Shown here piece by piece: positions 44,287-51,951 of a stretch of DNA of 64,000 nucleotides (positions are counted from its first letter, which is position 1; each line of letters starts with the position of its first letter). The stretch covers positions 62,001 through 126,000 of the forward strand of contig CAZLRH010000008.1 of NCBI GenBank assembly GCA_964562015.1, read 5' to 3'. Below the pieces are notes generated by a model. It was not told where the DNA came from. It saw only the letters and a list, made by a program, of their open reading frames with translations, and searched no databases. The translations under genes and the position numbers were made by a program. The DNA is from CAZLRH01 sp964562015. Lineage in GTDB: Bacteria > Verrucomicrobiota > Verrucomicrobiia > Opitutales > JABDGR01.

Positions 44287-44844
44287 ATGCCCGCGACCAT
44301 CACCAGCAGCAGCCGGAGCCCGGCCTCTTCGGCGGCGCTCCGGGCCCCGCTGCCCGAGCCGTCCATCGCGATTGAAAACCCGCGCGAAATTTTTAAGGAA
44401 TTTCTCGCCAGCAAGGGCCTGCGGGTGACCAACCAGCGCCTCGCGATTTTCGACGCGGCCTTCGAGCAGCCCGAGCACTTCACCGCCGAGGAACTCCTCG
44501 ACCGCGCCCGCCAGCTCGATGACTCCGTCTCCCGCGCCACGGTGTACCGCACGCTGCCCATCCTCACCGAGAGCGGGCTCATCCGCGAGGTCGATGTCGG
44601 CCGCGACTTCAAGTACTACATGGCCAACGCGCGGGTGCGGACGTTCCAGGCCCAGCTTATCTGCCTCGACTGCGACAAGATTTTCGAGGTGGACGCCCCC
44701 TTCATGGAATGGTACGGTAAAACGGTTTGTGATAAACGCAACATGGAGCCGGAGTCCCAGCGCCTGCAGGTCACGGCCCGCTGCCGCGCCTGGCGCACCG
44801 GCGGCAAATGCCCCAACCACACGCCCGCCAGCGCCACGCGCTGA
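44287..44844 (+). CDS. Fur-family transcriptional regulator with atypical metal-sensing region
   Basis: A 185-residue protein. After a 30-residue Ser/Pro-rich N-terminal part, the winged-helix domain is clear: LRVTNQRLAIFDAAFEQPEHF, 'VSRATVYRTLPIL' and 'GLIREVDVGRDFKYYM'. One structural zinc pair is present (Cys126-x-x-Cys129 in LICLDCDKI), and Cys166/Cys175 could be the second. The His-His-x-His segment normally just before the CxxC is replaced by VRTFQAQL, so the usual regulatory metal site looks incomplete. Fur proteins bind DNA as dimers under metal or peroxide control. A TPR gene follows 18 bases after its stop. What it regulates is unknown. Confidence 0.85.
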   Translation: MPATITSSSRSPASSAALRAPLPEPSIAIENPREIFKEFLASKGLRVTNQRLAIFDAAFEQPEHFTAEELLDRARQLDDSVSRATVYRTLPILTESGLIREVDVGRDFKYYMANARVRTFQAQLICLDCDKIFEVDAPFMEWYGKTVCDKRNMEPESQRLQVTARCRAWRTGGKCPNHTPASATR

Positions 44845-44862
44845 GCTTTTTCCATTTCCCTT

Positions 44863-45258
44863 ATGGCCTCCACCGACCACGATTTCGAAATCAGCTTCTT
44901 CGAGCGCATTTTGAAAAGAAACCCGGCCTACCCGGACGTGATCGAATTGCTGGGCGGCCTCTACACCAAGCAGGGGCGCGTGGACGAGGGCCTGCGCATG
45001 GACCGCCGCCTCGTGCGCATTGCGCCGGAGAACCCCATCGCGCACTACAACCTCGCCTGCTCGCTCGCCCTCAAGCGCCGCAAGGCCGACGCCGTCCGCG
45101 CCCTGCGCCAGGCTGTCGCCGTCGGCTACCGTGATCTCGACTGGCTGCGCGAAGACCCCGACCTGGAAAACCTGCGCGACTACGCCGCCTTTCTGGAGAT
45201 TGAAGCCGAGATCGAAAAACTCCGCGCCGCCGCCCAGCCCGCGCCGGAACGGTCGTGA
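44863..45258 (+). CDS. Small TPR-repeat protein
   Basis: A 131-residue helical protein with about two tetratricopeptide-like repeats: DVIELLGGLYTKQGRVDEGL and 'AHYNLACSLALKRRKADAVR', followed by the Lys/Arg/Asp-rich 'VGYRDLDWLREDPDLENLRD'. Such proteins mediate protein-protein contacts. It starts 18 bases after the Fur-family gene and is probably co-transcribed with it. No partner can be named. Confidence 0.7.
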   Translation: MASTDHDFEISFFERILKRNPAYPDVIELLGGLYTKQGRVDEGLRMDRRLVRIAPENPIAHYNLACSLALKRRKADAVRALRQAVAVGYRDLDWLREDPDLENLRDYAAFLEIEAEIEKLRAAAQPAPERS

Positions 45259-45318
45259 CCTCCCTATAAATTAGATGGCTTTGGCGGGACCTCTGGAATG
45301 AAATCAGCCAACAGCCAC

Positions 45319-45846
45319 CTAAGGGGATTGCAGATTAGCCCACATCCGGAACATTTCAAAGCCCCCCTCGCTCCAGCCCTGTTCATCGAATCCCGCATTT
45401 TTCTCTATTGGGGAATATTTAGCCATAGCCATCGGTAAAGTCAATTCGCCGACGTGCATATAGGCGCATAAATCAGCGAGATTCACCCGTTCCACTTCCT
45501 CGACCACCGGGTCATTTCCACAGGAGTGCCAAATTTTCACCAAACCCCAGACTTGGCCATGGGCATCTATTTCCACCCCGCGCCTTGTTGCTTCCTTTAA
45601 AACCACTGAATCAACCGGCAAATTGAGGACATTGGGAATGGAAAGGTTGCGGCCGCCCGCCAGTTGGAGTCCGCTCGCGTTCCAGCCTAAAACACGAATG
45701 GGCGAATTCAGTTGATCCACCTTATGGATCGGCATCCAGGCTCCAGTCATTTGATAAAACGTCCAGTAATCATGAAAAGAGAATCCCAAAACAAGTCCGA
45801 CTAAAGCCATACAAGCGCCGAAAACCAAACTGCGGAATTTGCCCAT
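45319..45846 (-). CDS. Membrane-anchored protein of unknown function
   Basis: A 175-residue protein with one N-terminal hydrophobic segment (MGKFRSLVFGACMALVGLVL) and a soluble remainder containing the pattern IWHSCGNDPVVEEVERVNLA. It could be a periplasmic protein held by an uncleaved anchor. Lower GC than its neighbours. No family recognised. It is convergent with the small TPR gene. Confidence 0.5.
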   Translation of the reverse strand: MGKFRSLVFGACMALVGLVLGFSFHDYWTFYQMTGAWMPIHKVDQLNSPIRVLGWNASGLQLAGGRNLSIPNVLNLPVDSVVLKEATRRGVEIDAHGQVWGLVKIWHSCGNDPVVEEVERVNLADLCAYMHVGELTLPMAMAKYSPIEKNAGFDEQGWSEGGFEMFRMWANLQSP

Positions 45847-45947
45847 GTTTTAGTAGGTTTGCGCCAACAGATTAAATCCTGTCCGCGCCTAAAAGTTTCA
45901 GCTGTTATTTCATCGCATCAATTTGCCTTCTACCACGATTCCACCTG

Positions 45948-46472
45948 CTAATCCGATTGGTTGGCACCGATTTGCATTTGCGGGGTCAGTCGCACGCAAT
46001 ACACCAACGGAATTGCGCCCAGCACGCCAAACGAACAGTCGATCAATTGCCAGCCGAAGGGGATGCCCCGCAGCGGCCCCGCAATGAGCGCCAAGGGAAG
46101 GACAAGTGCGCAAGCCATCAACCCGGCCTTGAGCACCCAGACATTGCGCACCGGATCCAGCCACGGCCCGATGAAGAAAAGCGCAATCACCACGTGAGCA
46201 AAGGCCAGCCAGTCGGTGCCGTAACCGAGCCAAGGGTAATGCGCATAGGTGTCGCACAGGCCTTCCCGCACTTTGAGCAGCCATCCGTCCAAGCCGCCGG
46301 GCAAGGGGTTTGGCGCCGGGGTTGGCAAGTCCAAGGCCGCCGTGATCCAATCCAGTTCGTGCTGCAAGGGGAACGCGGTTAGTCCACTCAAGACCAGCCC
46401 GAAGATGAAGAACCCCAGGACCCAGCGATAACGAGCAAGAAGTTCTGCGCGATTCATGAATTTACTTTGCAT
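45948..46472 (-). CDS. Multi-pass membrane protein of unknown function
   Basis: A 174-residue protein with about four hydrophobic segments; the first follows a basic start (MNRAELLARYRWVLGFFIFG) and the others lie at about 80-100, 113-132 and 140-160. Start 46472; the internal ATG at residue 6 is a plausible alternative. No family recognised. It is divergent from nadA. Confidence 0.55.
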   Translation of the reverse strand: MQSKFMNRAELLARYRWVLGFFIFGLVLSGLTAFPLQHELDWITAALDLPTPAPNPLPGGLDGWLLKVREGLCDTYAHYPWLGYGTDWLAFAHVVIALFFIGPWLDPVRNVWVLKAGLMACALVLPLALIAGPLRGIPFGWQLIDCSFGVLGAIPLVYCVRLTPQMQIGANQSD

Positions 46473-46565
46473 CAGAGAGTTAATTGTGCAAGGCCCGAAT
46501 GACCAAAAGCCAAGCTTGGCATCCGCGATTCAGCAATCAGAATCCAACCCTCCCGCATTCTTTCC

Positions 46566-47564
46566 ATGCCCGCAACGACCGCTCTCCCGGAATTGAATTT
46601 CACGCCCCTCGTGCTCGCGCCGGAGCGCGGCGGTCCGGCCGCACTCTCGGCGATTCAGGAGGAGATCCTGCGCCTGAAACGCGAGCGCAACGCCGTCATC
46701 CTGGCCCACAATTATCAGGTCGAGCCCATCCAGCGCGTGGCGGATTTTGTGGGCGATTCGCTCGGGCTTTCGTATCAGGCCGCGGAGGCGCAGGCCAAGG
46801 TCATCGTGTTTTGCGGCGTCCACTTCATGGCCGAGACCGCGAAAATTGTGAACCCTGGGAAGACCGTCCTTCTGCCGGACTTGAACGCCGGTTGCTCGCT
46901 GTCGGATTCGTGCCCGGCAGAGAAGCTCGCCGCCTACCAGGCCGCCCATCCCGGCCTGTACGTCGTCGCCTACATCAACTGCACGGCGGCGGTGAAGGCC
47001 TTGAGCGACGTGATTGTCACCAGCGGCAACGCGGTGAAAATTGTCGAACGCGTGCCCGCCGACCGCGAAATCCTCTTCGTGCCCGACCAGAACCTCGGCC
47101 AGTGGGTCGCGCAAAAGACGGGCCGCAAAATGCGCCTGTGGCCGGGCAGTTGTTACGCGCATGTGCTGTTCACCGTTCGCGCGATTGAGAGGATTAAGTT
47201 AAAATTTCCGGGCGCGCCGGTGGTCGCCCACCCCGAGTGCACCCAGGCCGTGCGCGACTTGGCCGACGAAGTATGCAGCACCGAAAAGATGGTCGCCTTC
47301 TGCAAAACGAATCCCGCCGAGGCGTTCATCGTCGTGACGGAATCGGGCATGTTGCACCGCCTGCACCGCGAGGTGCCGGGCAAGACGTTTATCGCCGGGC
47401 CGACCGACAAATGCGCCTGCAACGACTGCCGGTACATGAAACTCAACACCATTGAGAAACTCCGCGACTGCCTGCGCGACCTCGCTCCGCAGATTGAACT
47501 GCCGCCCGACATTATCGAAAAAGCCCGCGTGCCCATCCAGCGCATGCTCGAGTGGAGCCGGTGA
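46566..47564 (+). CDS. nadA: Quinolinate synthase A
   Basis: A 332-residue Fe-S enzyme that condenses iminoaspartate with DHAP to quinolinate in NAD biosynthesis. The start 'MPATTALPELNFTPLV' is followed by 'NAVILAHNYQVEPIQRVADF' and 'FCGVHFMAETAKIV'. Cysteines plausibly ligating the 4Fe-4S cluster lie in 'INCTAAVKA', 'HPECTQAVR' and 'TDKCACNDCRYMKLNT'. Length is typical. No nadB or nadC is adjacent. Confidence 0.95.
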   Translation: MPATTALPELNFTPLVLAPERGGPAALSAIQEEILRLKRERNAVILAHNYQVEPIQRVADFVGDSLGLSYQAAEAQAKVIVFCGVHFMAETAKIVNPGKTVLLPDLNAGCSLSDSCPAEKLAAYQAAHPGLYVVAYINCTAAVKALSDVIVTSGNAVKIVERVPADREILFVPDQNLGQWVAQKTGRKMRLWPGSCYAHVLFTVRAIERIKLKFPGAPVVAHPECTQAVRDLADEVCSTEKMVAFCKTNPAEAFIVVTESGMLHRLHREVPGKTFIAGPTDKCACNDCRYMKLNTIEKLRDCLRDLAPQIELPPDIIEKARVPIQRMLEWSR

Positions 47565-47643
47565 AACCTTTCCTCATTCCCAACGTTTTAGCCTTAGTCT
47601 GAAGATTGGCCGCTCGCAAGAGCGGCTGGCAAATGTGCGTTAT

Positions 47644-48381
47644 ATGAAACTGTTTCCCTTTCTCAGCCTTCTTTTGACGATCGCGCTGACTGGGTGTGGC
47701 AAAGTTGCCGTCTCAAGTTCCAGCGTCCCCAGTAGTGTAGGTGCCTCCAGTGCCCAAACTCTCTCCGCCACAAACCTTCCGGAGGAGTACCAGCGACAGA
47801 TTGCCGGCCTAAATCGGCAAACCAAGGAATACGGGTGGAAAACGATGCTAGTCATGAAGCAACTGCTCGAACAATGCGAGCCCGCCGTTCGCGAACAGGA
47901 ATTGCAACGCCTGACACAGGGCCCACTCCGCGAGCCCAAGACCGATTTTGACGCCACCTTGATCGGGGCCTTTATTGATCGCCTGCTCGAACAAGGGGAT
48001 ACCGCGGTGTTGGAACGGCTCCTGATCAATAATTGCCCCGAAGGCGTGGAGATGTCCCTAGCCACATCCAAGCATCCGGATACCGTTGCCCTTCTTGGCT
48101 CCGCTTATTTCGCCGCGGGCCAAAACTCAACCAAGCAAACCCTCTTGCAAGGTCTGCAGCGCGCCTTTCCAACCTTGAAAAAGCCGGGACAAGCGGATGA
48201 CGATTTTGTGCGGAATTGCACGCTATGGCTGGAGGCGAATCGTTCGCACCTAGTCGTCGATAATGAATATCCCTATTTTCCAAGCGGACCAATGAGAACC
48301 TCTATCCATAGCCTGTTTGTCGCGGATGACCTTCCTCCCCTCCCAGATGAAGGCGCCAGAGTTAGAATTGTCTACCCGTAG
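47644..48381 (+). CDS. Lipoprotein of unknown function
   Basis: A 245-residue protein. Start 47644 gives MKLFPFLSLLLTIALTGC, a signal peptide with the lipobox LTGC, so Cys18 should be lipid-modified. The body is mostly helical with many Gln/Leu/Glu residues and no recognised domain. It follows nadA by 79 bases on the same strand, but a functional link is not evident. Base composition is lower in GC than nadA. Confidence 0.7.
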   Translation: MKLFPFLSLLLTIALTGCGKVAVSSSSVPSSVGASSAQTLSATNLPEEYQRQIAGLNRQTKEYGWKTMLVMKQLLEQCEPAVREQELQRLTQGPLREPKTDFDATLIGAFIDRLLEQGDTAVLERLLINNCPEGVEMSLATSKHPDTVALLGSAYFAAGQNSTKQTLLQGLQRAFPTLKKPGQADDDFVRNCTLWLEANRSHLVVDNEYPYFPSGPMRTSIHSLFVADDLPPLPDEGARVRIVYP

Positions 48382-48406
48382 AGCCCCCCACCCAGCCCCA
48401 GCTCAT

Positions 48407-48880
48407 TCACGCCGCCGGCAATTTTCCCCGCCACTGGCGCATGACTTCGTAGACGGCGATGCCGGCGGCGGTGGAGAGGTTGAGCGAGCGCAGCGTCGGG
48501 TCGGATTGCGGGATGGTGATGCGCCGTTCGTCGCCGGCCCAGGCGTGCAGCCAGTCCGGCGCGCCCGCGCCTTCGTTGCCGAAGAGGAGGCCATCCTCGT
48601 CGGCGTACTTTACATCCCAATAGGTTTGCTTGGCTTTCGTCGTCAACAACCAGAGGCGCTTAGGCCGGCCGGGGTGCGCGAGAAATGCTTCCCAATTTTC
48701 ATGATGATGGACGTCGAGGTGCTTCCAGTAATCCATGCCGGCGCGCTTGAGGTGGCGGTCGGTGATGCGGAAGCCGAGCGGGTGGATGAGGTGCAGGCGC
48801 GAACGGGTCAGCGCGCAGAGCCGGCCGATGTTGCCGGTGTTCTGCGGGATCTCCGGGCGAAAGAGGACGACGTGGAGCAT
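48407..48880 (-). CDS. trmL: tRNA (cytidine/uridine-34-2'-O)-methyltransferase
   Basis: A 157-residue SPOUT (knotted) methyltransferase, exactly the length of E. coli TrmL. Motifs are LFRPEIPQNTGNIGRLCA, 'LLFGNEGAGAPDWL' and 'LNLSTAAGIAVYEVMRQW'. TrmL methylates the wobble base of two leucine tRNAs. Start 48880 (MLHVVLFRPEIPQNT) matches the family; the 12-codon extension upstream is not needed. It is convergent with the lipoprotein gene. Confidence 0.93.
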   Translation of the reverse strand: MLHVVLFRPEIPQNTGNIGRLCALTRSRLHLIHPLGFRITDRHLKRAGMDYWKHLDVHHHENWEAFLAHPGRPKRLWLLTTKAKQTYWDVKYADEDGLLFGNEGAGAPDWLHAWAGDERRITIPQSDPTLRSLNLSTAAGIAVYEVMRQWRGKLPAA

Positions 48881-49000
48881 GGGAGAAAGAGAGCGGTTTG
48901 AGCCACGAATGGCCACGAATTTCGGAGAATTTTAGCCCTCAGCTCTCCAAATCAATCCAGGTAGCACCCCATAAACCGCGGCTTGTCGGAGTATACGCAA

Positions 49001-49471
49001 ATGATAATAGTGATAAAAGAACCTATGCGGCGGGGATTCAAATGGCTGGCTTGGTCATTCGGCCTACTGCTCCTGGCTTTCGGTGGCGTGGCGTTATGGA
49101 TTCATTTTTATTTACCCAGCTTACTAAAAGATTGTTATGGCCAATGGACGTCGGCGGAGCTGGTCATCGAATATCACATAGCCCACAGCTCACTTCCGGC
49201 AAATTGGCAGGATCTCCGGGAAACGTATGGCGACGGCAAGGGATATCACACCGCGTATACCAATTTTGACGAGATTAAGGAACGAATAGTTATTGATTTT
49301 GGGAAGCTTCCCGACCTCCAAAATCTCGCCCGCCAGCCGGCCAAAACCAACACCCTCCCTAAAATCATCTATCCCAAAGATGGCGAAAAAGCCTATTGGA
49401 GCGGGGCTGAGCCCAATGAATTGGTCTATAAGTATTTCTGGCGGAAAGAACATCCGTCTCCACCCAATTAG
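49001..49471 (+). CDS. Single-pass membrane protein of unknown function
   Basis: About 156 residues. After a short basic N-terminus (MIIVIKEPMRRGFKWLAWSF) there is one membrane segment, then a soluble, probably periplasmic domain with repeated aromatic and acidic residues (for example ERIVIDFGKLPDLQNLA). The ATG at 49001 is the most upstream reasonable start; ATG 49025 is an alternative. The stop overlaps the left arm of a repeat unit. No family recognised. Confidence 0.5.
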   Translation: MIIVIKEPMRRGFKWLAWSFGLLLLAFGGVALWIHFYLPSLLKDCYGQWTSAELVIEYHIAHSSLPANWQDLRETYGDGKGYHTAYTNFDEIKERIVIDFGKLPDLQNLARQPAKTNTLPKIIYPKDGEKAYWSGAEPNELVYKYFWRKEHPSPPN

Positions 49472-49571
49472 CCGCAGATTACGCAAATGCTCGAAGATAG
49501 AAATGCATAAAAAAGATCTCATGCTGGTGTCCTAATCTGCGTAAATCTGCGCCATCTGCGATTTCCTTGTT
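49467..49571. repeat. Gene-less inverted-repeat unit, weaker arms (CGCAGATTA-type)
   Basis: The left arm begins AGCCGCAGATTACGCAAATG at 49470 and the right arm runs about 49533-49566, an imperfect reverse complement around TAATCTGCGTAAATCTGCG. The arms use the same CGCAGAT words as the 14484-14917 cassette, but here the core is only about 40 bases and no GxxExxY gene is present. A further C/G-rich run of similar style follows (49575-49612, CCTTCGAGCCCTTCGCGCCT). The unit could be a solo or internally deleted form. Confidence 0.45.
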
Positions 49572-49616
49572 TGCCCTTCGAGCCCTTCGCGCCTTCGCGG
49601 TTAAAATGCAATTCCC

Positions 49617-50090
49617 TCACTTCCACGCGCGCAGGGTGCGCTGGGCTTCGCGGAGTTCGGTCTTGCGGCGGAGGGTCTCGCGTTTGTCGGCGAGTTTCTT
49701 GCCCTTGCACAGGGCGATCTCCACCTTCACCAGCCCTTGCTTGAAATACAGCCGCAGTGGCACCACGGTGTAGCCTTCGGCCTCGATGGACTGCTTGAGG
49801 CGGTGGATTTCGCGCAAGTGCAGCAATAACGGCCGCGGGCGCAGCGGCGGGTGGTTGTGGATGTTGCCGTGCGTGTATTCGGCGATGTGCGCGTGGTACA
49901 AAACCGGCGCATCGTTTTCAATCTTCACAAACGAGTCGCTAATCTGCGCCTGCCCCATGCGGATGGATTTCAGCTCCGTGCCGCGCAGCTTGATGCCGGC
50001 CTCGAAGCGGTCGCCCACATGATACAGATGAAACGCCTTGGTGTTGCGAATCTCGGTAAAACGGCGGGTATCTATAGGCGCGGCAGACAC
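49617..50090 (-). CDS. smpB: SsrA-binding protein SmpB
   Basis: A 157-residue RNA-binding protein of trans-translation: it delivers tmRNA to stalled ribosomes. GTG 50090 (VSAAPIDTRRFTEIRNTKAF) gives the family's N-terminus; a 30-codon extension upstream is not supported. The core 'GTELKSIRMGQAQISDSFVK' and 'RPRPLLLHLREI' are standard, and the basic tail (KLADKRETLRRKTELREAQR) is the ribosome-contacting end. No tmRNA gene is visible in the window. Confidence 0.94.
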   Translation of the reverse strand: MSAAPIDTRRFTEIRNTKAFHLYHVGDRFEAGIKLRGTELKSIRMGQAQISDSFVKIENDAPVLYHAHIAEYTHGNIHNHPPLRPRPLLLHLREIHRLKQSIEAEGYTVVPLRLYFKQGLVKVEIALCKGKKLADKRETLRRKTELREAQRTLRAWK

Positions 50091-50187
50091 GGCGGAAAGG
50101 GCGCGAGCGCAGTCGTGATACGGGCAAAAAATGGGTTCAAGTTGCGGGCCACGCGAGGCCCGCAGGCCTCCATCGGCCATCGTGACG

Positions 50188-50215
50188 GACGCCTCGGAGA
50201 GGCGTCCCTACCCTC
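50188..50215. repeat. Half copy of the palindromic repeat also found inside ubiE
   Basis: The segment contains GCCTCGGAGAGGCGTCCCT (50191-50209), identical to the right arm of the palindrome at 54545-54563 and followed by the same ACCCTC. It lies 100 bases upstream of the smpB GTG start. No left arm is recognised beside it. Confidence 0.6.
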
Positions 50216-50268
50216 AAACCAGCTTACACACCATCAAGGGCGACCCGCCGGTTGGCGGCGGCGGCACT

Positions 50269-50484
50269 TTACCGCTCGCCGGGCTTGGCCACCCACAACT
50301 CGTAGTCAATCTTTCCCTCGATGACTTCGCGCAAAGCGACGTCCTCGGGCTCGAGCTTCTCCAGCGATTCCACCAGCGGCTTCATGCCAAACTTCAGCTG
50401 CTTGACGCGGCGGGAAATCACATTGATGAGGATGTTCGGGTCGGGAATAATCTTCTGGGCTTCTTTGAGATATTCGTCTCTCAA
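50269..50484 (-). CDS. rpoZ: RNA polymerase omega-like subunit
   Basis: A 71-residue protein of RpoZ type: 'DPNILINVISRRVKQLKFGM' matches the core of the omega subunit, followed by the acidic 'LEKLEPEDVALREVIEGKID'. The start is TTG 50484, supported by a perfect AAAGGAGG Shine-Dalgarno word ending five bases upstream. It stabilises the beta' subunit. It is on the same strand as smpB, about 180 bases ahead of it. Confidence 0.85.
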   Translation of the reverse strand: MRDEYLKEAQKIIPDPNILINVISRRVKQLKFGMKPLVESLEKLEPEDVALREVIEGKIDYELWVAKPGER

Positions 50485-50589
50485 GGTAACCTCCTTTGGG
50501 CTGTTGGTTTAAGGGAAAACGATCACTATGAAGGGGGCCGGGCGCGCTTGGCAACCCTTATTTCGGGGCCGAGCAGGAGAGGAGATTTT

Positions 50590-50728
50590 TAACCACAGAG
50601 AGCACAGAGGACGCGGAGGAAGAAGGGAGCGAACCGCGCTCAGGCCACAGAGTCCCATTCCCTTTTTCATTCTACCTTCCACCTTCTTCCTTCTTCATTC
50701 CACCTTATGCATTCTACATTCTGCATTC
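50590..50728. repeat. Mixed periodic intergenic repeats
   Basis: Between the rpoZ start and the next gene, an ACCACAGAGAGCACAGAGGA stretch (50591-50610) is followed by GGACGCGGAGGAAGAAGG. A pyrimidine-rich run of CATTCTA/CCTTCTT words follows (50668-50728). These are sequence styles seen elsewhere in the window as arms of inverted-repeat units, but I see no clear inverted partner here. No gene is supported in the 244-base gap. Confidence 0.4.
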
Positions 50729-51184
50729 TTACAACGCCCCGTGGTTGCGGGTGAGGTCGTCTTCGAAGGTTTTAACTTTCCAGATGCCGTTGACTTTTTC
50801 CATCTGGACGCGATTGGAGAAGGTGACGGTGTTTTTGCCGAAGACGCTGCCGGCGCCGGGCGGGTCCACGCGGGCGATTTGGCGGCCGTCGATGGTGGCG
50901 CCGTTGCCGTCCGCCGAGAAAAAAACGTGGTCGATGGAGTAGTACACGAGCTTCACGTCGCCGTCGCCGAGGTATTTGCGGCGGAGGCCAGCGGTCTTGA
51001 AGGCGTCGAGGGCGGCGGCATCGGCGACGTAAAGGCGGGCTTTGTCGGGTTCATCGCGCAGGACGGCGTCGGCAAAATTTTTGTACACCATGCTGGCCTG
51101 GTTGAAGTGCAGAACGGCGTAGCCGTAGGCCATGTAGCCGGCAAAGGCCACGGCGAAAAAGAGAATGATGTTTTTGAGTCTCAT
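50729..51184 (-). CDS. Membrane-anchored protein of unknown function
   Basis: A 151-residue protein with one N-terminal membrane anchor or signal (MRLKNIILFFAVAFAGYMAY) and a soluble, mostly beta-rich domain (DGNGATIDGRQIARVDPPGA). No recognised family. It is upstream of rpoZ on the same strand; the intervening 244 bases hold repeats, so co-transcription is uncertain. Confidence 0.55.
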   Translation of the reverse strand: MRLKNIILFFAVAFAGYMAYGYAVLHFNQASMVYKNFADAVLRDEPDKARLYVADAAALDAFKTAGLRRKYLGDGDVKLVYYSIDHVFFSADGNGATIDGRQIARVDPPGAGSVFGKNTVTFSNRVQMEKVNGIWKVKTFEDDLTRNHGAL

Positions 51185-51534
51185 AACGACGGCGCAGCGC
51201 GGGAGGGCACGCTAGCGCATGACAGTTAAGATATCGCGTAACAAATCAATACGCAATCTATCGGCCAAAGGCGGTCAAGAATTAACCCGGTTTTGACAGA
51301 AGAGTTCCGGGGAACCGGCTGATCGTGCGCGACTGGTAAAAAGGGTGCGAAAGTTTTCGGGAAATCGGGGGTCAGCCGCTAATCTACGCATAGCCCCGTT
51401 TAGGCCGTCATGAGGGCAGAGCGAGATCGCCACCGGCGAGCGCTCCTTAAACACGCTCGGGCGGGTGGAGCTAGAAACAGGCGCCGACCACGCCCAATAG
51501 GTGGCGCACGCCCAAACCTCGTGGCCCAGCCAAA
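51185..51534. other. 350-base intergenic region, no gene recognised
   Basis: No ORF, tRNA or known RNA family is visible. There are several small GC-rich hairpins (for example CCGGGGAACCGG near 51308-51319) and a conspicuous AAAACTTTCGCACC-type stretch on the minus strand (around 51345). A structured RNA is possible but not supported by recognisable conserved motifs. The region lies between two minus-strand genes. Confidence 0.4.
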
Positions 51535-51852
51535 CTAAACCGGCGGGAGCGCGTTGAGGTCGAGTTTCTTGAGCTCGGCCTTGAGTTCCTTGCCGGCCTT
51601 GAACTTGATGACGGCGCGGCGGGGAATGACGACATCCTTCTCGGGCTTGTTCGGATTGCGGCCGATGCGGCTTTTGCGAATCTGAACTTCAAAGACGCCG
51701 AAGTTGCGCAACTCGACATTGCGGCCCTGCGCAAGCGCACGCGCGATGGCGTCGAGCGTAAATTGCACGGTGTCGCGGACTTCCCGTTGCGGAAAGTTCG
51801 CTTTTTCGTAGATTTCGAGAACAATATCGCGTTTGGTGAGGTTGCCAGCCAT
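51535..51852 (-). CDS. HU/IHF-family DNA-binding protein
   Basis: A 105-residue nucleoid protein. Start 51852 (MAGNLTKRDIVLEIYEKANF) is preceded by a GGAGGAG Shine-Dalgarno word. The DNA-binding arm is present: 'FGVFEVQIRKSRIGRNPNKP' with Pro residues that intercalate DNA. It is slightly longer than HU (90) with a C-terminal helix rich in Lys and Glu (KFKAGKELKAELKKL). It is divergent from clpX with a 99-base shared upstream region, which may carry both promoters. Confidence 0.92.
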   Translation of the reverse strand: MAGNLTKRDIVLEIYEKANFPQREVRDTVQFTLDAIARALAQGRNVELRNFGVFEVQIRKSRIGRNPNKPEKDVVIPRRAVIKFKAGKELKAELKKLDLNALPPV

Positions 51853-51951
51853 GGTCTCCTCCGGTCGCGGCGCCGGTGAGGGCGCGAGGTGAAAGTTACT
51901 TGCACTTAGATACTTCCGCAGATTCAACCCTCTGTCAAATCGTTTTCTTTT

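Noticed and set aside
51440..51480. CTCCACC-like end on the minus strand resembling a tmRNA 3' terminus near smpB
   Set aside because: A tmRNA body of usual length would run into the HU-like gene, and neither the tRNA-like pairing nor a tag reading frame is seen.
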